Below, in pieces: positions 27,501-37,900 of a stretch of DNA of 64,000 nt. The stretch spans positions 124,001-188,000 of the forward strand of contig NZ_JAEVHF010000009.1 in NCBI RefSeq assembly GCF_018263925.1, in the 5' to 3' direction. The first letter of the stretch is position 1, and every line of letters begins with the position of its first letter. The notes under the pieces were generated by a model that saw only the letters and a program-made list of their open reading frames with translations, searched no databases and had not been told where the DNA came from. The stretch is from Kistimonas asteriae. GTDB lineage: Bacteria; Pseudomonadota; Gammaproteobacteria; Pseudomonadales; Endozoicomonadaceae. The translations under genes and the position numbers were made by a program.

Positions 27501-30500
27501 CAGCGCAACAGGACACTGCGGCCATCGCCTTCCGGATCGGAATCAACAGCAACAGGGCCGGGGGGCGTGTTATCAAAACGCACTGTCACCGGTGTGACTT
27601 CAGAGACATTGCCTACAGCATCCCGTGCCGTGAAATGCAGCACATTATCCCCCTCTTTGAGGGATACCGACGCGCCCCATGTCGTGCCGTCACCTGAGGC
27701 GACCAGCGTGTCATACAAATAAACTGAAGAACCTGACTCGCGAGTACCCTCGATCTGTATCAGCTCTGTTTCGGATATGGCCGGTACATCCACCGCTACA
27801 GGTGGTGTTGGCGGCGTGAAATCAAGGGTAAACAGATGGTGCTGAGGGTCGGATTCATTACCCACCAGGTCAACAATGCGGGTTTCAAGAGAATACACAC
27901 CCTCAGACAATGGCTGCGCAGGAGTCCATGTGATCAGACTGTCTGCAATAGACAGTTCACCGGATATTGCGACATTGTCCTTGAAAAGATCAATACGACT
28001 GGCGGCAAGATCAATACCGGTGCCAGATTCGATAACGGCTAACTGGATATTGGCAGGCGCCGTTGCCAGAGCACCCGATGGCGTCACGGTCCCAAGAACC
28101 GGCGCAATAGTATCAACCTCCAGACGAATCATTTTCGTATCAGAAGGGTTACCCACCTGATCCCAAGCCACAATCCGCACTTCTGAGATACCTTCTGGCG
28201 CCTGAACTGTATGGAACCAGGTGGTTTCAGAGGTTGACTCCGCCAGCTGGCCATTCACCATAACCTCGGCATAGGGCTCCATTTCACCACTAAAACTGAC
28301 ACCCCGATATGAAGAGCGATATAGATCATCCTCAAGAGTTGGAGAAATGACTGTCGGAACTGGGGGTTTGATCGTATCGACAGTAATCGCCGCCGCCTCC
28401 CTGTACAGCTCCATAGGCTGCCCGGTTTCATCCTGAGCCCCTGTTACTACAAGGTCGAAGACACCATTCAACCCATCTGGAATAAAGAGTTCGTTGTTAC
28501 GAAATTCAAAACTGCCTGACCATTGCCCACCACTTAATGTGATTGCATCAGTCTCGTTCACCAAGCGAATCGTTGGCTTGATATCCTGCCGCATCGGTGA
28601 GTAAAACATAAGGGTTAATGTATTGATCTGATCAAAACCAATGCTTGTTTCCCGCCACTCTACTGACTCCAAAAGAACCAGGCGCTTTGTATCAAAGGGG
28701 CCAGTGGCATATACATTATTCCCCGTGTCCGACTCTTGAACATAACGATCACAGTTCGCTTCAAAAAGCACGTAATACTCGCCGGATGGGATATCAAGCC
28801 AGGGAAATACTACTTCTCTTTCATATACATCATCAGTATTCAGTTCAATCGAGAGCGGAATGTATTCAAACCAAAAATCATTTTCATAATCAAGTTCAGT
28901 GTCTTCACTAATCCATAGACATTCCTCCCAGTCAGTCTTAACTGGAGCAGCCCCTTGATTAATCCCTTTCCATTTAAAAGTGAGAGGTTGATTAGTCTTG
29001 AAGCTGCCAGAGACACTTGCTTCAAGGATTTTCAAATCAGGCAAGGCCACCTGCACCTCTGTTGAACGGCTCACAACAGCGCCTTGTTGATCTACAACAT
29101 TTAAATATAACGTTGAACCATGCTGATTAATGTAATCCAGTATCTGATTGTAGGGAAAAGAGTGATTCGCTATTTCAATACCACCGGAAACCAAGCCATC
29201 CCCTACATCACTGGCTTGTTGCGCCGGGCGGTAATCCCATTCAACCTGTAACTGCTCACCAACCGGGTGTGCTAGATCCGGGTCGTCAATCATCGCATCA
29301 GTAACAAGGGCTCCATCGGGTTGAACCAATGGATAAGGCCCCCCAATCGATAACAGCGGCGGCGTATTCTCATAGGCAATGAATGACGTGGTTGAATTTA
29401 CCAGTCCATCAGCATCCGTAACGGTCAACCTGACAGGTACAGGCGTAGTCAGCGTAAGCCCTTTTGCAAAGAGATCCTGCCGCTGTACGACAAGCGTTTT
29501 TTCATGGGTTGAGTCGACTGTGCCATCATCACCGATATCCCACTGCCAACTGATGATGCCGTTATTTGCAGTGTTTTGAGTATCAGGATCAAAGCTGTTT
29601 GAGCCATCCAGTGTAATCTCTGAATAGGAGAATGAAATTGGCGCCTGCTTCTCTAGCCGAGCAACCGGTTCTAATAATGATGCCTTGGTAAAGCCTTCAT
29701 AAACGACATCCGACTGGCTGAAATTATAAAAACCAACGTGCCCTACACCAATTGGCTCAGGGTCTACAATAAGCCCACTATCCCATATCAGCGAATCACT
29801 CTCATTGTCTTTTATCAGTACCCTGATAGCACCAGTGTCCTGATAGCTCAGTGAAAACGTATATTTTCTGCTCTCTATCCAGCCTTTGCCTGTCCCGGTA
29901 TCAGAGCCAAGTACCTTTATGAACTGGCTATCCTCCAGATCCCAAAATTCATTAAAATGATTGAGCCCCTGCTGACCAGAGACCTTGGCAATTTTAAACC
30001 CTTCTTCCCCGTCACCATTACTGCCATTGACCTGAAAAGCCTTTTTCCATGAAAACAGGTAATAGCTTTTTGCCAGCTCCCGGAAGCCAAAAACAAAGCC
30101 GACAAAGTCATCGTCCTCTGTTGTATCTACCGTAAAACTTCCCTCAAACCTTGAGCCGGAAAGACCAAAATCACTGATATAAAAAGTCGGATTTCCATTA
30201 TTGTTTTGCCTGACACTGCTACCATCTTCAGAAACAGTCCAGTCCCCGGCACCACCATCATCATAGTCAGCCTCACTCCAGCCCTGAAGATTGACCAGGT
30301 TTTGTTCAGCGGCAATACCCTTATTGTAATGAGAAGAAATTTCTGTATCCGTGAGCATCCTGTCATAGAACGCTAACTTACTTAAGACACCGTAAAAAGG
30401 ATAAGGAATAAATGACCCAGCACTACCTGTATTGGTATGTAAACCAACATCTATAGATCGAGCAACATCATCATCAATCACAAAGTCACAAGCTATAGTT

Positions 30501-31870
30501 TCTTTCTTACTGTTAATGTAAAAATGGCATTCTTTATCAGGACCGTTAAAAACAAAAACATAATGATTAAGATATTCACTTTCGCTTGCATTAGAATTGT
30601 TCGACACCCATTTCTTGTTATAAGCACCCTCACCAATATTATTTACTTTGAAATACAAACCACCATCACGATCGATACCAATAGCGCCATTATCAGTATC
30701 TTCAGACTGTGATGCTGTTGCAAAAACAGCCCCAGCCGAGTTACTCCAAAATTCGACAGAATAGACAGAAGCAGTATCAATGAGACTTATATTTAGTGGA
30801 AGATTTATTCCGAAAATATCTTTATAGCCTTTTCCCAACATCTTAGGCTCAAGACGCACCAAATCAGTCCCTCTGCCTATAGAGCCATCAAAACCGTTGC
30901 TAGTAATATCGACCACCTGATAATTATCAAGCGTATTCATTGACCAGTAACCCATCGGTGATGAAGACAAGATATGATTATCATAAATACTCTCATCAAC
31001 TACTGAGTTGTGCTCAGTAAATTCTGGCTCGGGTTCACCCTCAACAGCAAGACTGGAAAGCGTGCCATCTACATTAACGTCTCTATAAAAATGTTTACCA
31101 GCTATCTTGTAATAGACTTTATTATTCACAAGACGCATTGAGACATCATCGTACTCAAAAACCGTATCCGCAGATTGCTCAACGACAGTATCTGTTTTCG
31201 AATCAATAATGATCCATCCCTTCTGCGCATCACACCACTCTTCGGAAGGCAAGAACACATATCGGCCATGTGCGACACCGACATTATAAAGCGACTGATC
31301 GTCAAAAAACTGTTTCACGGCTCCCATATTGCCTTTATCGAGCTGGGAATAAACAACCAGCCCCGCCCGCCTGGAGGCAATATACAACTTGTCATTCAAA
31401 AAATAGGAATCGGTCAGGTCTCGACACTCACCCACATAATCACTTCGTTCACTGATACGGGTAATGGCATCATTGGCATAATGGTATGACTTAATGCCTG
31501 CACTGCCATGTAAGACATAGAAGTAACCTTCTTCATCCAGGTAATAGTCAAAAGGCCGATGGTACTCACCCAAAGACCCGGTATAGGACTCACCGTATTC
31601 GGCTACCTTTGCCTTGGCTAATTTGTCATATGCAACGAGCTTATACTGCGATGGATTTTTAGCGCTGTAAGCACAAATAAATGCCTGTTCCTGATCAAAA
31701 CAGAAAATAGCTATAAAGCCATCAACACTGGGAAAATCATTTGGATCAATCAGCTTCCTGTATGTTCCATCCACCAGCACCTCTGCCCTTGCCCCCATCG
31801 ACAACAGGAACAAGGCCAACAGCGCCCCTGTAAATGCTCGCAACAACCCTGTACGCATATCCAAACTCAT
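21506..31870 (-). CDS. Giant multidomain surface protein, 3454 residues
   Basis: A signal peptide ends at about residue 29 (GARA). Then follow a propeller-like region (~40-270), a LamG/concanavalin domain (~300-520), a thrombospondin-C-like domain (~535-720) and a PKD domain (~745-830). A CARDB domain (~955-1070) is next, then alternating Ig-like and fibronectin III domains (~1090-2500), more CARDB-like repeats and a carboxypeptidase-regulatory domain near 3150. The C-terminus is Gly-rich with several cysteines (GGGYGGGISYGNGG, DTWCPADVRNC). This is an exported, beta-rich adhesin-type protein; no enzymatic domain stands out. It lies between the RTX-type and Rhs genes on the same strand with gaps under 100 bases. 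Confidence 0.85.
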   Translation of the reverse strand: MSLDMRTGLLRAFTGALLALFLLSMGARAEVLVDGTYRKLIDPNDFPSVDGFIAIFCFDQEQAFICAYSAKNPSQYKLVAYDKLAKAKVAEYGESYTGSLGEYHRPFDYYLDEEGYFYVLHGSAGIKSYHYANDAITRISERSDYVGECRDLTDSYFLNDKLYIASRRAGLVVYSQLDKGNMGAVKQFFDDQSLYNVGVAHGRYVFLPSEEWCDAQKGWIIIDSKTDTVVEQSADTVFEYDDVSMRLVNNKVYYKIAGKHFYRDVNVDGTLSSLAVEGEPEPEFTEHNSVVDESIYDNHILSSSPMGYWSMNTLDNYQVVDITSNGFDGSIGRGTDLVRLEPKMLGKGYKDIFGINLPLNISLIDTASVYSVEFWSNSAGAVFATASQSEDTDNGAIGIDRDGGLYFKVNNIGEGAYNKKWVSNNSNASESEYLNHYVFVFNGPDKECHFYINSKKETIACDFVIDDDVARSIDVGLHTNTGSAGSFIPYPFYGVLSKLAFYDRMLTDTEISSHYNKGIAAEQNLVNLQGWSEADYDDGGAGDWTVSEDGSSVRQNNNGNPTFYISDFGLSGSRFEGSFTVDTTEDDDFVGFVFGFRELAKSYYLFSWKKAFQVNGSNGDGEEGFKIAKVSGQQGLNHFNEFWDLEDSQFIKVLGSDTGTGKGWIESRKYTFSLSYQDTGAIRVLIKDNESDSLIWDSGLIVDPEPIGVGHVGFYNFSQSDVVYEGFTKASLLEPVARLEKQAPISFSYSEITLDGSNSFDPDTQNTANNGIISWQWDIGDDGTVDSTHEKTLVVQRQDLFAKGLTLTTPVPVRLTVTDADGLVNSTTSFIAYENTPPLLSIGGPYPLVQPDGALVTDAMIDDPDLAHPVGEQLQVEWDYRPAQQASDVGDGLVSGGIEIANHSFPYNQILDYINQHGSTLYLNVVDQQGAVVSRSTEVQVALPDLKILEASVSGSFKTNQPLTFKWKGINQGAAPVKTDWEECLWISEDTELDYENDFWFEYIPLSIELNTDDVYEREVVFPWLDIPSGEYYVLFEANCDRYVQESDTGNNVYATGPFDTKRLVLLESVEWRETSIGFDQINTLTLMFYSPMRQDIKPTIRLVNETDAITLSGGQWSGSFEFRNNELFIPDGLNGVFDLVVTGAQDETGQPMELYREAAAITVDTIKPPVPTVISPTLEDDLYRSSYRGVSFSGEMEPYAEVMVNGQLAESTSETTWFHTVQAPEGISEVRIVAWDQVGNPSDTKMIRLEVDTIAPVLGTVTPSGALATAPANIQLAVIESGTGIDLAASRIDLFKDNVAISGELSIADSLITWTPAQPLSEGVYSLETRIVDLVGNESDPQHHLFTLDFTPPTPPVAVDVPAISETELIQIEGTRESGSSVYLYDTLVASGDGTTWGASVSLKEGDNVLHFTARDAVGNVSEVTPVTVRFDNTPPGPVAVDSDPEGDGRSVLLRWDSYDDIANGADVESYWVYRSSTPFTNLSDEGVGLIGQVAADTRQFRIGNLERNTTVYVAVVARDKAENMHPVVSPVEVTPIDTIAPAEISDLSFMALGNSLQLRWGASPDEAGDLAAYRITVTRPEGEEVIMVPVVAGESVVSHTIQGLAMGTAYPIRVQAVDQAGNTSSGLSGTGVTLLPNPDNVTLEALDGRAIVRWSAVLPAEQVTGYRIYRSEKDFSSITDLTPALSLASDQRQAGLSGLTNGTTYYVAVTAINLSGKESADVTPVAVTPFADESGPSLTTIAYAGSALLDGRVLTTNGTVSVQATDPSGVARLQLLVDGEVIARDVTPADGLELPLDLRTLSDGDHVLVVQAVDTLENISEQSYAITVDLAAPATPVLTGPVDGRFTNQPVQIVQGTSVADTEVRLLRNAEPFGDWLAVSDGRFSLGVDLEEGENTLAVQARFVGRSKVSATSEQRTITLDTAIPDAPAGFNANSRAQGEVNLSWQPVDADLAGYYVYRSSQPFSAPGQATVDRITLSPITATRIEDVPAEDGIYYYAVTAVTRAGSESEPGGVSEVVVDSIGPKIESVTLSSSGRQADDGRYGQGSVEVEVWFTEPLRNPPHFAFSLGASAITVSLTPDYNEARRYTGSFSISGSTPSGTADLTFQAFDAVGNQGGELVSGERMFIRIDTSGPDVKQLAITPEHPINNGLTGGNIPATVEVRIALNDDLGPDVLPVLVATLDGLPIVGMEAGIPLVRDALALPGQPLLSGEFTLPVDAGAGSSQLLGFTWQAEDDLGNRSTRINGTRTFEVYQGELPALASPVSLEARALPQGRVDLGWQVVTQASGYQIERKAANEDDFNVVAEVLASGSDVQRWQEVNALVDGQYQYRVASIRSANGQRGISEASQPVMVIADGTAPDAPEALRLRLNGAGVVVEWQAPVSEAVPHELRYNLYRLDTAEGEPVDLTDVEPLQRNIPGNAFIALDPEPSTTAFTYTVTAMDSAGNESAPGMPQYLNANLLPVSNLAITLNPGGQPVISWSHSGQGVAGYDVYRGVGDSRIKLNSTPLTAKSITDISYNGGQVSHGAVSEQLYTVIAVDANGSESEPHSLRLPALTVQLAGNEAELKRGVMNQVSFRVDNTGTTRAGGLLLTVDTRDHNTWRSHRSGSFSVAAGSFIEVPVVIGGYTGLNALSTLRLKISQYPNPGEQVTISQQAEVSVGHGGLVAGLSATDFTRGSTGKSTFTLENTSAVETEILVARNNGNSASNEIRLVLSDAEGNRLATTPVRQFSGTDVITLGNGDTVARLQPGQRFVSEPVIMAVPGGSPDDVQLSLEIDRFHYHRGKPDAVAIAGTGSRTRLTLVETNYTGIVSEVDQLRVFGQQPVTITGQAIERASQQPAPNRLLSLVFDRSGFEKVISVQTGADGSFSYTYVPDRGESGQVRVVAIYPGSTDRPWAEAQTFVVENARVNWERYNLRLVRNYPEKIPLQVSAGRDTTLTNVRLEAIPLTGSDDVAMPAGITLAMPEAITIQPNRTGYLNLQVSADNNAEVSSLMRFAVRSDNHDEPLGTLLVNSSVSEGTPALTFAPGHIETGVKRGEGVTESLTLTNNSLAAVTGITAKLTEENSDTPAPPWVRLAVNPAIGDIPVGEKRTVAVNLSPDETLNEGNYTFDLHITSSNGLGYVYKVYAAVTQAGEGNVFIHASDIYTATLDDYGRIIKGLAGARVKLQNEQVLTEVYEGVTDEDGNLLLENVPTGRYFYRASAYDHEDVSGRLWVKPGVTTAEEMFLTNNLITVEWEVKEITLEDRYEIKLEAEYKTNVPAAVVVVEPMSINLPVMRKGDVFNGEITLTNHGLIRADALAGDLPQGNGVASFQYLQPVPETLAPGEAYTLPYRIIANQSFNSGEGGSAAGVGCWRHQYWGSVSWQSQCANGQTVDSRAGMTWYVAGGSCGSTGGVSTPATGSGGGSGGGYGGGISYGNGGTSISGADTWCPADVRNCVVGQCDSLGGGFGGQ

Positions 31871-31952
31871 ATTATTACTATTCTTCTTAACAGCTACGAA
31901 CCACTGTAGCTACAACTTATCTTTATTCTTCAGACCCTGAACGCGGCCCTGT

Positions 31953-34900
31953 TCAATACGCTGTCCAGGATGAGGCAATCAAACTGTCAATCCTTGCCCG
32001 ATCACCACCCAGTACAATCTTGGCACCCAGTACAGGCTTGCCATGAGGGGTCATAAGATCAACAAACGCCTGAACCTGATCGGCTGTGATATAAAAGCCA
32101 CCCGCCTCTATACGTTCTATGCGGTGACTGGCTGGCTGTGAAAACCAGTTCACAACAGCAATTCGTTCAAGAGTGCCCAGAATATAAATCTTCAGATCAT
32201 TGCCATCACGAATGATCCAGATTTTCCGGGGCTCAGTATTGTGCGTGATTCTTACGGTATCAACATCCTGTGAACTGCCCGCATCCGCGATATCAATTTT
32301 GAAATCACCACTGCGGAACAGGTAGGTATCGCCACCATTACGACCTTCAAGACGGTCATGTCCAGAACCACCAGCCAGAACATCCTGTTGATCGGAACCT
32401 ATTACGGTGTCACCACCACCACGGCCATCAACCAGTGCAATATTACGTAAACGGGTACCCGAAAAGTCCAGTCTGTTTGGCGCACCATTTCCCTGTACCG
32501 AGTCATAGCCAATCAGACCATCAATCACTTCCACGCTGTTTTCACCACCAAAGGCACTGAGCAGGAAGTCATCATTGCCATCGGTTCCAAGCAGGGTATC
32601 GATCCCGGCTCCGCCGTTCACAATTTCATGATTGCCGTCGTTGTTAGCGATTTCGATGATATCGTTACCCGCGCCACCATAAACAGCGTCCGTGCCAGGC
32701 CCGCCATCAATACGATCAGCTTCAGCAGAACCGATGATGGTGTCATTACCTGATCCGCCTTTAATGCGGTTGATGCCACGTAATAACGTCTGACTGAAGT
32801 CCAGCGTATTATTACCACCTGTACCGGCAAGCCAGTTATATCCACCATCACCGTCTATTTCTTCGATACTGTTGGATGGCCCGAAACTATCAAACCGCAA
32901 CTTATCATTGAGAGGGCTGCCCACAATGACATCTCGTCCTTCCCCCCCGTGGAAGTATTCAGTGTCATTGGACTCACCACTGATCAGAAAACGGTCATCG
33001 CCACCGTGACCATACACCTTGTCATGACCGGTTCCGCCACGGATGACATCTCGCCCATTACTGCCGTAAATGACATCGTCACCTGCCTCTCCGTCAATCA
33101 AGCTAATGCCGGTAAGCACCGTATTGCGGAAATCCAGTACGTTGGCATTTCCATCCCCCGACAGGATGTTCACACCTGCCAAACCGTCAATTTTCTCCAC
33201 GGTAAAATCATTCTCAAACTGGCGCAGGCGAATCCGGTCATCGGATGCTGACCCCAGAATCCGGTCGAATCCGTCACCGCCATTGACACGATCGGAACCA
33301 GTGGCATTCGCAAAAAACAGAAAGCTGTCATCGCCACCATTACCGTACAAGCTGTCACTGCCCGGCCCGCCAATGATGTTATCTGCCTGACGACTGCCTC
33401 GCAGGGTGTCATCCCCAGCCAGTCCATTAATGTGGCTGATTTGCTGTAGAAGTGTATGACTGAAGTCCAGGGTGTCATTACCCTGAGTGCCTTCTATGAC
33501 GTTTCTACCTGCCCCTCCGGTTATTTCTTCTACACGGTCCAGTCCGGCAAAGGTCTGAAAACGGAACACGTCATCACTCACCCCTCCGAGGACACGGTCA
33601 TAACCGATCCCACCATTAACCTTGTCTGCGTGGCTGTCGGAACCGGTAATTACAAAAGTGTCATCACCCAGATCACCCCGGAGTGTATCCGCTCCACGCC
33701 CACCGTTAATGATGTCATCCCCGGCTAAGCCATCAATGTAGTCATCGCCATCATGACCATTGATAACATCCCTGCCTAAGCCTCCTAATAAGGTGTTATT
33801 GCTGTTATTGCCATCTTTTGCCGCTTCCGGCGCCCCAGCTTGAATAAGCCACTGCAATTTAGCAGGATCCCAACCGGATTCTGCAGAGTGCTGTACAGCC
33901 AAGGTTTCATGACTGAACACACTGGTACCGTATGGAACGCGTGGAAAGCTGACACTGCCCCCACCCATAAGCACCATGTCACTGCCTAATACGGTCAGCT
34001 GGGCCGAAGCACTACTCAATGGTTCTTGATTGTTGTCAAGGCGCGCCCTGAAACGTGTCGTTAGCCGCCCATCACTGCCGGATAACTGCTCCTCTATGCT
34101 GTAAGAGCAGACAAACAACTGCTGACCGGGCTGCTCATTGTCAGCATTCGTTAACGCAATGGTGTCAATAGCCATCTCGCTATATCGAGGATCATCACTG
34201 ACGCCTGGTTGGAACACCACGCCAACACGCTGATTTCCATCCACGACACAGTCATCCATACCCTTGACCTGAATGACCTGTTCACGATCCCAATTACCAT
34301 GGGTAAACTGCAGATAATGCTTATCACCAAGAATGGCTGCTTCTTCCGGATTACTCAGGCTGAAGTTAAACGTGACACTGGCCCCATCCTGCACTTCATC
34401 ATCAAGCCGGATACCAAAGGACTGTACGGACACACCCGTCTCTTCCAGTTCATATCCATCCATAGCCCTCACAGATACAGAACCCCTAGGCGGTAATAAG
34501 GTTATGGTATATGGGCTTTCGATTACGATGCTGCTTTCATCATCACGGATCTCAGCACTGAGCTGATAGTCACCGGATTCAACACCTGAAAGATCCCACA
34601 GGAATGAATCTGCTTCACCATCTTCATCCTCCTGCAAAGCCCCCTCTTGAGCAGGCGTTATCAACTCCCCGTTCGCAAATAGGCGAATGACTGCACTGGA
34701 ATCCGGGTCACTGTCAGTCCATCGAATGTCAACCTGCCCCCCGGTAACCCTTAGATCCGCAGCGGGCTCAACAAAGGTGAAACGGGGGACATCATCAATA
34801 CCGTCCCGATTCACGAAAAAGCGGCTGTATTCTGTCCAGTCGCTGGCCTCTCCATGCTCATCTATGGCTCTTGCCCGCCAGAGGTACCAGGCGTTGTCAG

Positions 34901-37900
34901 CCAAATCAAACTCAACAGGAAAAACAGGACTATCCTTCACCCCTTGCGCAAGAAGAGTCGGCGGCTCACCAGTATCTACCAGTTCAAACGCATACCGTAA
35001 TGTATCTCCATCAAGGTCAATTGAAGGGTTCAAAACCAGGCTGGGCTGCAGAATTTCGACCCAGGCACTTGCTGCCGGGTTAGCAATAGTCGGTACTGCT
35101 GGCGCATCATTCGCCGTATTAGCAAAGAAGCGACCCTGGATCCAGTTACTGGCACTCATACCATCACTGGCCTTAGCTCGCCAATAATATTGCGTATTAT
35201 CCTGCAACGCAGGCAGGGTGATACTAGTATGCCCAGTGCCTTCTTGAACATTGTCAAACACTTGCCAATGCTCACTATCGAACGTGTTGACGGTATCCAG
35301 TTCGAAGGTGTAGGTCAGTGTGGCTTTTTCCGGATCAACAGCGTTACCGACAACTACCGACTGGTTATCCAGTATTCGTAGTTCACCGCCATCCTGTGGC
35401 GAGACCAAGTCCGGTATTGATGGCGCATCATTCACCGTACTCACCAGGAATGCGGCCGGCTCACTGCTCGCTGTCGCACCATGCTCATCCGTTGCAATAG
35501 CCAGCCAAAGGTACGTGCCATTTTCTTCGAGAGCATCGGGCACCTGCCATGCTGTCGATCCGTTGTCGCCCTGAGCCAGTCCATCAATAAAAGCCACGGG
35601 CGTTTCAAAATCACTGTCCGATTCATTAAACAGCTTAAAGCTGTATGTAAGGAGGTCACCATCTACATCAAAGCTGTTATTGACGGCCAAAGTGGGGGTC
35701 AGGGTATCCACAACACTTAAATGCTCAGGCTCGCTGATGGAGAAAGCAACCGGTGCATCATTTTCGCGATTAATAAAGAAAGTGCTGCTTGCCCATTCAC
35801 TGGAAGCTAATCCGTTACTGGCTCTTACTCTCCACCAATACTGGGTATTATCTGCAATAGCCTTACCTTCGACTATTGCATCTTCGGTTACAATCCACTC
35901 TGTGACACTGCTGGTCTCAGCCACACCATCAACACTAGCCAGAAGATCCGTCATTGACTCATCGCGATACACTTCAAAGGCGTAGGTCACCAACTCACCA
36001 CTGCCATGAACACTGTTGGTTATTCCAAGCACAGGGGTCAGAGTCACTACCTCCCTGCCCGGTAATGGCGCATTAATATCCGGCACACCGGGCGCCACCT
36101 GCTTTACCGTTGGGTCAGTACCACTGTCAAACTCAACAAAGTCGGAATATCCATCATTGTCATAATCACCAGAGCCATCGCGCTCTAAGCTATTGAAATA
36201 CGTCTGCTCCCATTCATCATTAAGACCATCACCGTCTTTATCATCTGCGGGGTTAACAGTTAGCGCCACCTCTTCGGAAGCGTCCAGCTCGCCATCGGTG
36301 GCAGTAAAGATCAGTTTGTATACGCCAGCCTGTCCGACCTCAGGAAACCATTGAAACACCCCCTTACCCTGTCCTTCATCAGTAAAGGTGGCGCCTGTCA
36401 TGAGGTTCTTTACAGACAGAGCGGGAACAGTTTGGTTTGGATCAGTTGCTTGCACCAGAAAGCCAATCTGACCACCTTCATGCGTAGTACGAGGCATGAG
36501 TGCTGCAAACACTGGAGGCTGCGGCACAACTTCACTGTCTGCAAATTCTACGATATAAGAAGCGCCAGGCTGGTAATCGAAGATATGTACAAAATAATTG
36601 AAACTGATATCGTCTTCCGCCCTCTCCTGAGTCAGCCAGAAGTTCGCGTCATTGAGCTTTTTCCCATCAGCACGGTATACCTTGCTCAGAACCTTCCCGC
36701 CCCGGTAAGGATCACGCAGCTTGAGATAACCAAATCCTGTGCCAGCATTAGACACCGTGAGATCATGCTGAAAAGAGGCACCTGATGCAGATCCGCCGCC
36801 CAGCGATCCAGTCAGTACCTCGACTGGCCAACAGTCACGGCAATCTGGCGTCTGGCTGTTCAACGTGTCTGATTCATAAAGGCGAAAACCCTCAGAATCT
36901 TTAGCCAGAAAGTCTTTTACATTGTCACGGCCCGGCAAATCCACCAGAACATCACGTATAAGAAAATGCGTGTTTACGCCTTCCAATAAAGACGTCAGCT
37001 CCCCCCCTAACTCATCAGCGTGGGTGTAATCAGCAGAAAAGGAAATAAACTTTCCAGAAAGGGTCGTCTCCATTTCCCAGCGACCCATTTTGTTTTCCTG
37101 AGGGGCAAAATCACCAAAATCAATCAATAAACTGGGTGTGACTGGTTGATCATCAAGGTAACCACCATTGATTTTGAAACCAATCTGAAGCCCCTGCTCG
37201 TTTTCTATAATGCGGGGTTGAGCGGACTCAATCCGGACTTTATTGGCAGGGCCATAACCATTATTTCCTATGCGTACACCCAAGGTGTACGGTATGGCTG
37301 GCTCGATCTCCGGGGTAAATGCATCGTCCGCCGTAACTTCTTCAGTAAGGAAATAATCCAGCTGCAATTTGGGTTGTGGTTTAACAACTATGCTATCTGG
37401 CGTTACTGTGACGGACTGTTCTTTACCACCGTAGGTATAAGAGAGGACCGCACCAACAAAATAAAGCTGACCATCACGTTTCTGACCTGCCGCCCCTGCA
37501 GTAGGGATAATCAACCACTTGATTTCACCGGTTGTGGAGGCCGAAAGCTGACCGTCTGTAATTTCACCCGATTCACTTTCTATCAGGCTGGCAATATTAC
37601 TACTATGGTCTTTCCGGATAAAAAACCTGGCACCATTGGTATCATCAGGATCTGTCGCGACTACTGCAGTGGTATCAGATGTAACATTAACAGGATTACC
37701 GGCATCATCCTCAAACAATACCGAAACCTTGATATTATCTAGCGCCATGGTATCTAAACTGTTGGTGATACGCATGGTAGCTTCGAACGCCTGACGCTCC
37801 AGCGAGAGATCTTGCTGAATTTCAATCTTTACGACAGCACAAAGCTTCTCTTCTGCTTTCGCCCATGTGGCCGTCAGCAACATCCCTACTATCGCCCAAA

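Noticed and set aside
32400..33800. Regular repeats that might look like a CRISPR array
   Set aside because: They encode in-frame RTX repeats of variable sequence, with no fixed repeat and spacer layout.
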